The translations under genes and the position numbers were made by a program. Positions 9,416-19,563 of a stretch of DNA of 64,000 bases are shown in pieces. The DNA lies in contig JABTTZ010000001.1 in assembly GCA_015075625.1 (NCBI GenBank), positions 248,001-312,000 of the forward strand, in the 5' to 3' direction. This DNA comes from Anaerolineales bacterium. Lineage in GTDB: Bacteria; Chloroflexota; Anaerolineae; Aggregatilineales; UBA2796. How positions within the stretch are numbered: the first letter of the stretch is position 1; every line of letters starts with the position of its first letter. Below the pieces are notes generated by a model. That model was not told the origin of the DNA, made no database searches, and saw nothing but the letters and a program-made list of their open reading frames with translations.

Positions 9416-10696
9416 TTACGCGCCGGCAATGCCAAGCACATAGGCGTTTGGGTTTAGGTAATGCCGCGCCGCCGCGCTGACCTCCTCTGGCGTGATCGCG
9501 TTCACCCGCTCGGCATAGCCATAGAGGTAATCCAAACCGAGGTTATGGCTCAGCATCGTCAGAATCATCGTCGCTACCCCTTCGTTGCCTTCCAACGCCA
9601 GTGGCAAACGCCCCGTGTAATTCGCCTGACTATCCGCCAATTCCTCGACACGGATCGGTTCATCACAGAAGCGGGCAACTTCCGCTTGCATCAGGCTAAC
9701 CGCCGCCCGGACGTTCTGCGGGGCAACCCCAGTGGTCACCACCCAGGGGGTCTGGACATGAGACGCCCCCAAGCGGCTGTTGGCATAATAGGCAAAGCCT
9801 TCCCGCTCCCGAATCACCTTCCCGATGCGCCCCATCATCCCGAACACGCCGAGGATGTTGTTTGCCAGACTTGCCGCCGTGTAATCCGGCGCGGCGCGTT
9901 CGGGACCGACCCACGCCATGACCACATCGGTCTGGGTTTTGCCCGGGAGCGCCGTCACGCGCTCTTGAATCGCCACTATCGGCTCGGCACGAGGGATGAG
10001 CGGAAGGGCGGGCTGGTCAGGATTCGCCCATGCCCCTAGCGCATCCTCCACAAAACGAACGGCATCCTCTCCCTTCACCGCACCGACGATCACAAGCTTC
10101 ATCGCCCGTGCGCCGTAATGCCGCGCATGGAACGCCCGTAGATCGTCAAGGCGCAGGGTGCGCACGGTTTCTGTTTCTTCGGCAAGACTAAAGGAATTGG
10201 GGTGTCCCGCCGGATAGAGAAAGCGCGTCGCATTTTCCGAGGCAACGAGGCGGCTGTTTTGTGCCGCCACTTTCAACCCAGTGAGCGATTCCCCACGCAG
10301 TCGCTCGGTCTGGTCGTCGGGAAAAGCGGGGTGCATGAGGACATCGGCGGCGATCTCCAAGAGGGTGGGCAGGTCTTCGGCAAGGCATTTCCCACTGAAA
10401 GAGAGGGTGTTGATCCCGCTGGAAAAGCCCAAACGGGCGGCTAAGCCATCGAGCGTCTCGTAAAGCTGATCGAAGGTGCGCCGCTGCGTCCCGCGCATCA
10501 GCGCCGAGGCAACGAAATCTGCTAAGCCGCTCTGTGCCGGGGGATCAAAGACACTCCCCGCCTCAAGATAGCCCGCCATAACGACGGACTCGGCGGCAAA
10601 ATTTTCCCGTACATAAACGGTGATCCCATTCGGCAGATCGCGGACGAAAATATCCCGTGAGCCGGGAAGGGCGTGTGTGGCGGTTTGGTCAGTCAT
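9416..10696 (-). CDS. M16 family peptidase-like protein lacking the zinc-binding motif
   Basis: A 426-residue M16-type protein (clam-shell zinc peptidase fold, with two homologous halves). I chose ATG 10696 because the fold begins there; an upstream extension to 10855 is non-conserved in character. The expected HXXEH motif, as in 'GLAHFLEHMLF-GT', is replaced by 'SGLADFVASALMRGT'. Both His and the Glu are gone, so it cannot bind zinc in the normal way. In M16B pairs one subunit often lacks the motif and works with an active partner. No partner is adjacent here, so a regulatory or scaffolding subunit is inferred. Confidence 0.8.
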   Translation of the reverse strand: MTDQTATHALPGSRDIFVRDLPNGITVYVRENFAAESVVMAGYLEAGSVFDPPAQSGLADFVASALMRGTQRRTFDQLYETLDGLAARLGFSSGINTLSFSGKCLAEDLPTLLEIAADVLMHPAFPDDQTERLRGESLTGLKVAAQNSRLVASENATRFLYPAGHPNSFSLAEETETVRTLRLDDLRAFHARHYGARAMKLVIVGAVKGEDAVRFVEDALGAWANPDQPALPLIPRAEPIVAIQERVTALPGKTQTDVVMAWVGPERAAPDYTAASLANNILGVFGMMGRIGKVIREREGFAYYANSRLGASHVQTPWVVTTGVAPQNVRAAVSLMQAEVARFCDEPIRVEELADSQANYTGRLPLALEGNEGVATMILTMLSHNLGLDYLYGYAERVNAITPEEVSAAARHYLNPNAYVLGIAGA

Positions 10697-10944
10697 TGTC
10701 AGTGTGTGTCTTTCGATCTCTAACATCACTTTATAGATGGGTCGCGGATGCGGAAGGGGGAGTCCCAAACAACAGGGACTCACCCTATCCCGCAAAACGC
10801 GGTATCGGCTATACTTAACTAAACCTTGTTTGCCGTAAGGTTGTCCCGAGGGCAAAGAGTTTATTTGCCATCTTTAACGTCGCACATGGTCTTTCAACAG
10901 ATCATCAGATAGTTCATCATACTTACTGACAGGAGTCCCCCTCA

Positions 10945-12240
10945 ATGGTTGCGAATGTTGTTTTATCGTCGGTTCATAAAACAGCCGACCCCACCTATCT
11001 TACCGCCTTACAGCAATATGATCGCGCTGTGTCGCATCTGAAGTTGGAAGACGGTCTGACCGAATTCATGAAATGGCCCCGTCGTGAACTCTCGGTAAAT
11101 TTCCCCGTTCGTATGGACGATGGGAGCATCCGCGTGTTTACGGGCTACCGCGTTCACCATTCTACCGTCCTCGGTCCCTCCAAAGGCGGTATTCGCTACA
11201 GTTCGCATGTCAACATTGACGAAGTACGCGCTCTTGCGATGTGGATGTCGTGGAAGTGCGCCCTTGTCAACCTACCCTACGGCGGGGCAAAGGGTGGCGT
11301 GATTGTTGAGCCGAAAGACCTCTCCACCCCTGAACTTGCCGGTCTCACACGGCGCTTCACCTCGGAAATTATCCTGCTCATCGGACCAAAAATTGACATT
11401 CCCGCCCCGGATATGGGGACGAATGCCCAAACAATGGCATGGATGATGGATACCTACAGCATGACCGTTGGCTATTCTGTGCCAGCGGTGGTCACGGGCA
11501 AGCCAATCAACATTGGCGGCTCGCTTGGGCGCGAGGAAGCCACCGGACGCGGGGTGATCGTCTGCATGTTAGAGGCGCTCCGCCACAAGAAAATCACCAG
11601 CAGCCCGAAAGATATTTCCGTCATCATTCAAGGCTTTGGGAATGTGGGGGCGAACGCCGCAAATCGCGCCTATGAATTAGGGTTCAAGGTGATAGCCGTC
11701 AGCGATGTATCAGGCGGCTATTACAATAGCAACGGCTTGAACATCCCCGCCATGCGCGAACACATCCGCCGCAGCACGCGTAAGACGCTTGATGGGTACA
11801 CGACGGATGTTGAACGCATCTCCAACACCGAACTGCTGGAACTTCCCTGCGATGTCTTGATTCCGGCGGCGATGGAAGGACAGATCACCGAGAAGAACGC
11901 CAACAACATCAAGGCAAAGCTGATTGTGGAAGGGGCGAACGGTCCAACGACACCCGAAGCGGACGACATTTTGACGGATCGCGGCGTGTTGATCGTCCCC
12001 GACATTTTGGCGAACGCTGGCGGGGTGACGGTCTCTTACTTTGAATGGGTGCAGGGGTTGCAAGAATACTTCTGGGACGAAGATGAGGTCTATCGCCGTC
12101 TAGAGCGCATCCTGATCAACGCCTATGAAGCGGTGGTTGCCACCCAAGAGGAATACCACGTAGACCTACGCACAGCAGCGCAGATCACAGCGATCAACCG
12201 TGTTGCACAGGCGACGATCACACGGGGGATTTACCCGTAG
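10945..12240 (+). CDS. Glu/Leu/Phe/Val dehydrogenase (glutamate dehydrogenase)
   Basis: A 431-residue hexameric-type amino-acid dehydrogenase, most like NAD(P)-glutamate dehydrogenase. It interconverts glutamate with 2-oxoglutarate and ammonia. Diagnostic stretches are 'GYRVHHSTVLGPSKGGIRYS' in the substrate-binding domain, 'CALVNLPYGGAKGGV' with the catalytic Lys, 'PAPDMGT' and the Rossmann motif 'IQGFGNVGANAA'. The length fits the family. ATG 10945 has AGGAG eight bases upstream (ACAGGAGTCC). It is transcribed away from the M16-like gene. Cofactor preference cannot be decided from what I see. Confidence 0.93.
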   Translation: MVANVVLSSVHKTADPTYLTALQQYDRAVSHLKLEDGLTEFMKWPRRELSVNFPVRMDDGSIRVFTGYRVHHSTVLGPSKGGIRYSSHVNIDEVRALAMWMSWKCALVNLPYGGAKGGVIVEPKDLSTPELAGLTRRFTSEIILLIGPKIDIPAPDMGTNAQTMAWMMDTYSMTVGYSVPAVVTGKPINIGGSLGREEATGRGVIVCMLEALRHKKITSSPKDISVIIQGFGNVGANAANRAYELGFKVIAVSDVSGGYYNSNGLNIPAMREHIRRSTRKTLDGYTTDVERISNTELLELPCDVLIPAAMEGQITEKNANNIKAKLIVEGANGPTTPEADDILTDRGVLIVPDILANAGGVTVSYFEWVQGLQEYFWDEDEVYRRLERILINAYEAVVATQEEYHVDLRTAAQITAINRVAQATITRGIYP

Positions 12241-12269
12241 TTAGGACCTGTTGAAGGGGTAAAGAAAGG

Positions 12270-12300
12270 GTAGGGGCGACCCCGTGTGGTCGCCCGTTGG
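12270..12300. repeat. Dispersed palindromic intergenic element, copy B
   Basis: GTAGGGGCGACCCCGTGTGG followed by TCGCCC; the arms GGGCGACC and GGTCGCCC pair around a short loop. It lies between the convergent ends of the glutamate dehydrogenase and pyrH genes and could act as a bidirectional terminator as well as being a repeat. Confidence 0.55.
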
Positions 12301-12385
12301 ACATCCCTTAGCACGCCCCCACAAGGTAGGGGAAATCCCCCCTTCGCTTGGGCAAGGGCAGCGTGCCGCTAACCATCGCCTCAGG

Positions 12386-13207
<822 letters not shown>

Positions 13208-13249
13208 CATCGCCAATGTTAGACTGCATCTCCCGCGTGGGGGGAGTGG

Positions 13250-13864
13250 CTATGCGCCATTGGATTCTTCTTCACCGAGGGCGAAGCGGGCAAAGCGCCG
13301 AATGACGATATTCTCTTTGATCTCAGCGATCAGGTCGGTGAGAACCTCTTTCACCTTCTTGTTGTCATCGTGCAGCCACACTTGATCCATGAGGGCGAGT
13401 TCTTCGTACCATTTTGCCATGCGCCCTTCGACGATCTTCTCAGCAACGTTTGCTGGCTTGCCTTCCTCGATGGTACGGGCAAGCAGCACCTCGCGCTCTT
13501 TCGCCGCCAATTCAGCAGGGATTTCTTCCCGCGTGATGTAACGGGGGGCAAGGTTGGCAATGTGCAGGGCAAGCTCTTTGGCAAATGCCTTGAAGGAGTC
13601 GTTGCGGGCAACAAAATCGGTCTCGCTGTTGACTTCGACAAGGACGCCCAAGCGCCCATTATGGTGCATATAGGTTTGGATGATCCCATCCTCTGCGCTG
13701 CGCCCCGCTTTTTTGGCGGCAGTGGCGATGCCTTTTTTACGCAGATAGTCCGCCGCTTTGTCCATATCGCCGCCCGTCTCTTGGAGGGCGGTGCGGCAGT
13801 CATTGAAGCCCGCGCCGGTCATTTCGCGGAGCGTCTTCACCATCGCGGCTGTGATGTCAGTCAC
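13250..13864 (-). CDS. tsf: Translation elongation factor EF-Ts
   Basis: Nucleotide exchange factor for EF-Tu. This 204-residue protein is a short bacterial form. 'VKTLREMTGAGFNDCRTALQE' is the N-terminal UBA-like domain signature, with Phe-Asn where Met-Met or Ile-Met is more common. 'DYLRKKGIATAAKKAGR' and 'VEVNSETDFVARND' are the core motifs. It lies 62 bp downstream of rpsB on the same strand, the conserved gene order. Confidence 0.96.
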   Translation of the reverse strand: MTDITAAMVKTLREMTGAGFNDCRTALQETGGDMDKAADYLRKKGIATAAKKAGRSAEDGIIQTYMHHNGRLGVLVEVNSETDFVARNDSFKAFAKELALHIANLAPRYITREEIPAELAAKEREVLLARTIEEGKPANVAEKIVEGRMAKWYEELALMDQVWLHDDNKKVKEVLTDLIAEIKENIVIRRFARFALGEEESNGA

Positions 13865-13926
13865 ACATAACTCCTTTGCTCATTGATTGGGTATATGCCC
13901 TTGTCTGTTGGCAAGGGCGTTGGAGG

Positions 13927-14766
13927 CTATTCGTCGTCGTCGCCAAACGAACTGGTTTGCAGTTTTGCCAGAGTCGATTTGCCGAGCAAACGCTCCTCGT
14001 TGTCATCTTCCTCTGTGAAGCCACGACGCCCATCACCCTGTTGGCTGGATGCGGTTTCGTCGCTGTCGTCGCCTTGCGCCTTGCGCATGGCAACCCCTTC
14101 AAGGCAGGCGTCGGCAATCTTGCCGGTCAGCAGTTTGATCGCCCGAATCGCGTCGTCATTCGCCGGAATCACGTAATCGACCTGTTCCGGGTTGCAGTTC
14201 GTATCAACGAGGGCAATGATCGGAATTTTCAGGGTATTCGCCTCTTCAAGGGCGGTATCTTCACGGCGCACATCAATAACGAAGATGAGATTTGGCAGGC
14301 GCTTCATGTAACGCAGCCCGCCGAGCCGAATTTGTAGTTTTTCGATCATGCGGTCACGAATGAAGCGTTCCTTCTTCGTGTACATGAGGGTTTCGCCCTT
14401 TTCGCGCTCTGTTTCAAAGCGCTTAAGCTGATCGATGCGGCTCTTGATCGTCCGCCAATTCGTCAGCGTGCCACCCAACCAGCGTTGGTTCACATAGGGC
14501 ATTTGCGCCCGTTCTGCCTCTTGCTGGATGGTTTCCTGAGCTTGGCGCTTTGTCCCCACGAACAACACGGTGCCGCCTTCCATCACAGTGGTGCGGACGA
14601 GTTCGTAGACTTCCTCAAGGTTGGAAAGGGTTTGCTGAAGGTCAAGAATATGGATGCCGTTGCGCTCCCCGAAGATGTACGGCTTCATGCGCGGGTCCCA
14701 CTTCTTGGCACGATGCCCAAAATGGACGCCCGTTTCGAGGAGTTGTTTCATAGAGACAACAGACAT
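13927..14766 (-). CDS. rpsB: 30S ribosomal protein S2
   Basis: Component of the small ribosomal subunit. This 279-residue protein contains 'MKQLLETGVHFGH', 'KWDPRMKPYIFGERNGIHI', 'VGTKRQAQ', 'NQRWLGGTLTNW' and 'PIIALVDTNCNPEQVDYVIPANDDA', all classic S2 blocks. The C-terminal 45 residues are an acidic, low-complexity extension beyond the core. It is the first gene of rpsB-tsf and is transcribed divergently from the response regulator at 15182. Confidence 0.97.
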   Translation of the reverse strand: MSVVSMKQLLETGVHFGHRAKKWDPRMKPYIFGERNGIHILDLQQTLSNLEEVYELVRTTVMEGGTVLFVGTKRQAQETIQQEAERAQMPYVNQRWLGGTLTNWRTIKSRIDQLKRFETEREKGETLMYTKKERFIRDRMIEKLQIRLGGLRYMKRLPNLIFVIDVRREDTALEEANTLKIPIIALVDTNCNPEQVDYVIPANDDAIRAIKLLTGKIADACLEGVAMRKAQGDDSDETASSQQGDGRRGFTEEDDNEERLLGKSTLAKLQTSSFGDDDE

Positions 14767-15090
14767 GGTGGTATAGTCCTTCGTGTTTTACGTTCACGCT
14801 CGTCATTCCCCGTGTTCATCCAGCAGGTGTGCCAGACACACGCACGGAGTCGGAGCGTGTGGATATGGATTGGGCGCAATGCCCAAACACCTAATCATAG
14901 CCGAAAAGAGGGGTGTCCTTCAAGGGGGAAAACATTCGCCTCCCCAAAGACGGGTTTCTTCTCTCTGGCTGTGCCGGAGAGGGGGAAAGAAGAGGTGGGC
15001 AAGGGGCTACCTTTTATGCTCTTTGGGGTTGCCTTTCTTTTCACCTTTGGGTATTGATTCGTAATCCCAATCAGTATCGTACAATACTTA

Positions 15091-15119
15091 TGGCAACCTA
15101 TTAATCCTTTTGCTATAAT
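15091..15119 (+). promoter_or_regulatory. Sigma-70-type promoter with extended -10, for the response regulator
   Basis: TATAAT at 15114-15119 is preceded by TGC (extended -10). TGGCAA lies at 15091-15096 with a 17-bp spacer. The predicted start point is about 55 bases before the gene. The rest of the 415-bp gap (14767-15181) must also hold the divergent rpsB promoter. I see no gene in it. Confidence 0.65.
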
Positions 15120-15181
15120 TGAGATTGATTATGCATCTTGGCAGCAGCTTAATGGTGTTTTTACGAATAAGTGATGGATAG

Positions 15182-16036
15182 GTGATAATGACAGATGGTG
15201 GTAGCACGCTTGATAGGCAGGATGCAACAATTCTTGTGGTGGATGATGATGGGGCGGCACGTTATGCCATTCGGCGCACGTTAGAACGCGCCGGCTATGA
15301 TGTGGAAGAAGCGGTGAATGGGGAACAGGCTTTGCTCGTCATGGAAGGGCGTCCTTATGATGTGGTGATCTCCGATATTCGGATGCCCGATATTTCTGGG
15401 GTGGAACTCTTGGCGCGAATCAAGGATCGCTCCCCGGAAGCGGTGGTCATTTTGATGACTGGGTTCAGCAGTTTGCCTAGTGCAGTGGAGGCGCTCCGGT
15501 TGGGGGCGCATGATTACCTGATGAAACCCGTCAGCAATTCCGATCTGCGGCAAAGCGTGGCACGGGGGGTAATGCGGGCGATGAACATTCGCCGCCGCCA
15601 AATGCTGTTGGAATCAATCAAACAGAATGTGGCGCTGCTGATCGATGTGGAACGAGCGGTAAAAGAGCGCCCCTCAAACGGCGTTCCCCCGCCCCCTATC
15701 ACCGTTCCGCCGCCAACGGTGGTCATTGGTCCGCTGACGCTTTTCCCCGGTCACTATCGGATACAAATTGGCGAGGAATCACTCAACCTGACGCCCACCG
15801 AATTTGATCTTTTCCTTTACCTTGCCGCCCATCGGGGGCGTGTTGTCCCCTGCCACGAGCTTGTCCGCGAAGTGCGCGGCTATTTGGTGGAGGAAAACGA
15901 GGCGCGGGAGGTAATCCGCCCCCATATCTCAAATCTGCGTCGTAAATTAGAAGATGCCGGGCAAGACCCCGACCTGATCGACAATGTGCGCGGGGTTGGC
16001 TATCGGCTGAACACTTCTAATGAGGAGACCGTATGA
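15182..16036 (+). CDS. Response regulator, receiver plus winged-helix (OmpR/PhoB-type) output
   Basis: Two-component transcription regulator of 284 residues. The receiver domain (about 15-125) has VVDDD, the phospho-acceptor in 'VVISDIRMPDISG', and 'YLMKPVS' with the conserved Lys. A Pro-rich linker (about 160-180) leads to a Trans_reg_C winged helix ('LNLTPTEFDLFLYLAAHRGRVV' and 'VIRPHISNLRRKLED'). The start is uncertain between GTG 15182 and ATG 15188. The stop overlaps the start of the GH3 gene (ATGA), so both are probably one transcript. No kinase is adjacent. Confidence 0.88.
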   Translation: MIMTDGGSTLDRQDATILVVDDDGAARYAIRRTLERAGYDVEEAVNGEQALLVMEGRPYDVVISDIRMPDISGVELLARIKDRSPEAVVILMTGFSSLPSAVEALRLGAHDYLMKPVSNSDLRQSVARGVMRAMNIRRRQMLLESIKQNVALLIDVERAVKERPSNGVPPPPITVPPPTVVIGPLTLFPGHYRIQIGEESLNLTPTEFDLFLYLAAHRGRVVPCHELVREVRGYLVEENEAREVIRPHISNLRRKLEDAGQDPDLIDNVRGVGYRLNTSNEETV

Positions 16037-17715
16037 AGCGTGCTGCCCGTCTTCTATGCCTAATCCTTAGCGTTGGGGTGCTTTGGAATGGCTTGGCACA
16101 TCCCCCCCTGAGCCGTGCCGATGATGGGACGGAGGAGGTTGCCCTTGCCGCCCGCGTGGAAGCCATTTTAGGACGGATGTCCCGCGAGGAAATTGTCGGG
16201 CAACTCTTTATGGTCAGCGTGCCGGGGACAACCCTGGCGCCGGATGTGGCAACTTTTCTGCACACCTTGACGCCCGGCGCTATTGTCATGTTTAGCGCCA
16301 ACGGACGCAGCCCGGAACTCGTCACAAATGTGATCAACGCTTGGCAGAGTGTCGCCCTCAAAAGCGGCGGGCGCGTCCCTTACCTGATAGCCAGCGATCA
16401 TGAGGGCGGGGCGGTCATGCGCCTCCGTGAAGGCTTCACCGCACTTCCCTATGGAGCGGCGTTGGGGGCGATGCCGCCGGAGATGGCGGCGGTGGTGGGG
16501 GGGATGGCTGCCGCCGAACTGCGGGCGGTAGGGGTGACCCTAAACCTCGCCCCTGTTGCCGATGTCCGCGCCGCCGCCGAACGCCCCTACTTTGTAGAGC
16601 CGCGCACCTTTGGCTATGAGCCAGAGCGGGTGGGCGGCGCGGTGGCTGGCTATGTGCGGGGGTTGCAAACAGGCGGCGTGATTGGCACGCTGAAACACTT
16701 CCCCGGTCATGGGGCGGCGGGCGATAGCCATAGTTTTTTGCCTGTCTTGAATCATTCGCGCAGTGATTTAGAGACGATTGATCTCGTCCCTTTTAAGGCA
16801 GGAATCGCGGCGGGGGCAGAGGTGATTATGGTGGGACATCTGAGCGTCCCAAGCCTTGACCCCACCCCCGGACTCCCCGCCACGCTCTCCAAACCAATCA
16901 CCACCGATCTGCTGCGGGGGGAATTAGGCTTTCAGGGGGTGATCCTCACTGATGCGATGGATATGGGGGCGGTGGTCGATAACTTCACCGCCACCCGTGC
17001 GGGCGTTTTAGCGCTCCAAGCCGGGGCGACGATGCTTGCCATTGGTCCAAAATTGGATATGAGCGCGCAATTGGCAATGAAACAGGCGATCCTTGATGCT
17101 ATTGCGCGGGGCGCTCTGAGCGACGCCCAAGTGACCGACTCGGCACGCCGCATTTTGCTGCTCAAAGGGCGCTATGGGCTGCTGGATTGGACGCCGCTTG
17201 ATCCTGAGACTGCCTCAGTGCGGGTGAACAGTGCCGATCACAGCGCCCGCTTGGAGGCACTTTATGAGCAGACCGTCGCCTTTGCCTATGATGATTTTGG
17301 GGTGCTGCCCCTGACGCCTGAAAAGCGCGTCGCGTGGCTTTACCCCGTCCCCTATGGGGATGTGCGCACGGCGTGCCTTGCTTATGGATCGCCGGTTGCC
17401 AATGTCGCCTATGCCCTTGACCCTAGCGAAGGGCAAATCAGCGCGGCGGCACAGATCGCCGCCCAAGCTGATCTGACCATCGTTTTTACTGCCGATATGG
17501 AGCGCCATCCGCGACAGGCTGATTTGGTGAACGCCCTCCCGCCGGAGAAAACGATAGTCATTGCCCTCGCAAACCCCTATGATTTTGAGCGGGGGATTGC
17601 ACCGGGCGCCTATGGGGCGGTCTTTAACCCGACCCCGCCTGCCTACCGTGCCATATGCGGGGCGCTCTATGGGCGTTGGAAAGCAGGCGGAACGTTCGAG
17701 GTTGTCCCTGGGTAA
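16033..17715 (+). CDS. Glycoside hydrolase family 3, beta-N-acetylhexosaminidase (NagZ-like), exported
   Basis: A 560-residue protein with an N-terminal signal peptide (MKRAARLLCLILSVGVLW..., about 1-30), so it acts outside the cytoplasm, unlike typical NagZ. The GH3 barrel contains 'LIASDHEGGAVMRL', 'TLNLAPVADV', 'GTLKHFPGHGAAGDSH' (the KHFPGHG motif, whose His in the GD-S-H loop is the general acid of NagZ-type enzymes) and 'VILTDAMDMGAVVDNF' with the nucleophile Asp. It probably trims peptidoglycan fragments or other GlcNAc glycans. It is translationally coupled to the response regulator before it. Confidence 0.87.
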   Translation: MKRAARLLCLILSVGVLWNGLAHPPLSRADDGTEEVALAARVEAILGRMSREEIVGQLFMVSVPGTTLAPDVATFLHTLTPGAIVMFSANGRSPELVTNVINAWQSVALKSGGRVPYLIASDHEGGAVMRLREGFTALPYGAALGAMPPEMAAVVGGMAAAELRAVGVTLNLAPVADVRAAAERPYFVEPRTFGYEPERVGGAVAGYVRGLQTGGVIGTLKHFPGHGAAGDSHSFLPVLNHSRSDLETIDLVPFKAGIAAGAEVIMVGHLSVPSLDPTPGLPATLSKPITTDLLRGELGFQGVILTDAMDMGAVVDNFTATRAGVLALQAGATMLAIGPKLDMSAQLAMKQAILDAIARGALSDAQVTDSARRILLLKGRYGLLDWTPLDPETASVRVNSADHSARLEALYEQTVAFAYDDFGVLPLTPEKRVAWLYPVPYGDVRTACLAYGSPVANVAYALDPSEGQISAAAQIAAQADLTIVFTADMERHPRQADLVNALPPEKTIVIALANPYDFERGIAPGAYGAVFNPTPPAYRAICGALYGRWKAGGTFEVVPG

Positions 17716-17730
17716 TTTGCAGTACCCTCA

Positions 17731-17765
17731 CTGGTTGGACTGCAACCAGCCTTCTTACAAGAAGG
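17731..17765 (+). terminator. Two adjacent hairpins after the GH3 gene
   Basis: Stem CTGGTTG/CAACCAG (17731-17737 and 17743-17749) is followed directly by CCTTCTT/AAGAAGG (17750-17756 and 17759-17765). They lie 16 bp past the GH3 stop. There is no T-run, so termination is inferred. Confidence 0.4.
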
Positions 17766-17888
17766 ACGGGCGTCGTTCGTTTTCTCTTGATCGCCACCGT
17801 CTGCCCATTGGCAAGTATATGGTGATAAGCGGGGGTGTCAACCACTGAGGGGTCAATCTCGTTGAAAAATGCTGTAAGAGGGGGCGTT

Positions 17889-18755
17889 ATGACCTTTTCC
17901 ATCGTGGCGCACAGCGCCGATGAACAGATGTGGGGCGTTGCTGTTGCCAGTAAATTTCTGGCGGCGGCGGCTGTGGTCAATTGGGCGCGGGCGGGCGCGG
18001 GGGGCATTGCGACACAAGCGTTTGCCCGTGTCAGTTTTGGTCCAAACGGGCTTGATCTTCTGGCAACAGGGCTAAGCGCTGAGGAAACCCTTGCCAAACT
18101 GCTCAGCACAGACAAAGACGCCGAACATCGCCAAGTAGGGATTGTCGATCAGCGCGGCGGGGCAGCCGCGCATACCGGATCGGAATGCTTTGACTATGCC
18201 GGGCATTATGTGGGCGAGGGGTTCACCTGTCAGGGAAACATCCTTGCCGGGCGCGGGGTGATCGAGGCGATGACCCACGCCTATATCGCCAGCAGTGGGT
18301 CGCTGCCAGATCGTCTCTATGCGGCGCTTCTCGCCGGAGATCGGGCAGGCGGCGATAAGCGCGGGCGGCAATCCGCGGGGATTCTCGTCGTGAAAGCGGG
18401 CGGCGGGTATGGCGGCGATAATGATCGGTTCTTTGATCTGCGCGTCGATGATCATACCGACCCTGTACCCCGCTTGCGTGAACTGATGGACTTGCGAACG
18501 CTTTACTTCGATAAAACGCCGCCGGAAAACCATTTGCCTATCGACGCCGCGCTTGCCACCGAACTGCAAACGATCCTCGCCGCACAAGGGCATTACACCG
18601 GCGCACTTCATGGGCAGTGGGACGAGCCAAGCCGAGAGGCGTTTTGGGCGTTTGTCGGCGTGGAAAACCTTGAGGAACGTTGGACGCCCGATGATCACCC
18701 TGAACGGCTTGATCCGGTTGTGCTGAACTTTATTCGGACGCGCTTCCGTGCCTGA
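17889..18755 (+). CDS. DUF1028 family protein with C-terminal peptidoglycan-binding-like region
   Basis: A 288-residue protein. I chose ATG 17889 because the domain starts there ('MTFSIVAHSADEQMWGVAVASKF') and a GAGGGGG ribosome site precedes it. DUF1028 is an Ntn-hydrolase-like domain of unknown function, often linked to peptidases. Residues 1-205 form it ('TQAFARVSFGPNGLDLLATG', 'QGNILAG'). The C-terminal segment (about 235-288) resembles a short peptidoglycan-binding helix bundle. There is no signal peptide. The last 8 bases overlap the HAD gene at 18748, suggesting one transcript. Confidence 0.8.
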   Translation: MTFSIVAHSADEQMWGVAVASKFLAAAAVVNWARAGAGGIATQAFARVSFGPNGLDLLATGLSAEETLAKLLSTDKDAEHRQVGIVDQRGGAAAHTGSECFDYAGHYVGEGFTCQGNILAGRGVIEAMTHAYIASSGSLPDRLYAALLAGDRAGGDKRGRQSAGILVVKAGGGYGGDNDRFFDLRVDDHTDPVPRLRELMDLRTLYFDKTPPENHLPIDAALATELQTILAAQGHYTGALHGQWDEPSREAFWAFVGVENLEERWTPDDHPERLDPVVLNFIRTRFRA

Positions 18756-19563
18756 TTTCATACCTGAAACGCCGTTCGATTTCAGCACAATCCGCGCCGT
18801 CGCCCTTGATTTGGATGGCGTTGTCTGGCGGGGCGAGATAGCGCTTCCAGGTACCCCGTCGTTTTTTCACGCCCTTGCCAAAGAGGGGATTCCCTACCTT
18901 TTTTTGACGAACAATGCCATGCGCAACCCAGACGACCACGCGGCAAAGATCGCCACCTTTGGGATTCCCGTCACCCCTTCGCAAGTGATTAACTCTGGGT
19001 TTGTTGCCGCTGAGTCGTTAGCGAAGCAGTATCCGATTGGAACAGCGATCCACGTCTTAGGGAGCGAGAACCTCAGCCGCCTGCTTACGGAGCGGGGATT
19101 TGTCCTCAATCCGGCGGAGGCGGCGGTTGTCGTCGTCGGGTTGGATGTGCAGGTGACCTATGAGAAACTGAAAATTGCCGGACGGTGCATCCTAAACGGA
19201 GCGGTGTTCATCGGCACAAATGGCGATGTCACCTATCCGGCAGCGGATGGCGTCGCCCCCGGCGCAGGGAGTCTGATCGCCGCACTTAGCGCTATGACCG
19301 GATGTGCGCCGCTGCTGATGGGCAAGCCCGCCCCCGCTATGTTTGAGATCGCCCTTCAGCGTTTGGGAACAGCCCCCCAAGAGACACTCATGATTGGGGA
19401 TCGGCTAGACACCGATATTTTGGGGGCGGCACAGGTTGGAATGCGGACGGCGTTGGTCTTAAGCGGGATCAGCACACGCGCCGAAGCGGAAGCCAGCCAG
19501 CCTCCGCCGGATTGGATCGGGGACGATTTGATTGCGGTGGGGCGGGCATGGGGGATAGGGTAA
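18748..19563 (+). CDS. HAD-superfamily phosphatase, NagD/class IIA type
   Basis: A 271-residue phosphatase using a GTG start that overlaps the previous gene. HAD motifs in order: 'ALDLDGVVWRG' (nucleophile Asp and acid/base Asp), 'LFLTNNAMRN' (motif II Thr, class IIA), the Lys in 'LLMGKPAPAMFE', and 'MIGDRLDTDILGA' (motif IV). The large C2 cap fits NagD, phosphoglycolate or 4-nitrophenyl phosphatases. The physiological substrate is unknown. Confidence 0.88.
   Translation: MPDFIPETPFDFSTIRAVALDLDGVVWRGEIALPGTPSFFHALAKEGIPYLFLTNNAMRNPDDHAAKIATFGIPVTPSQVINSGFVAAESLAKQYPIGTAIHVLGSENLSRLLTERGFVLNPAEAAVVVVGLDVQVTYEKLKIAGRCILNGAVFIGTNGDVTYPAADGVAPGAGSLIAALSAMTGCAPLLMGKPAPAMFEIALQRLGTAPQETLMIGDRLDTDILGAAQVGMRTALVLSGISTRAEAEASQPPPDWIGDDLIAVGRAWGIG

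Noticed and set aside
9416-10855. Longer M16-like protein starting at 10855
   Set aside because: The extra 53 residues are not family-like and overlap the probable promoter region; ATG 10696 fits the fold.
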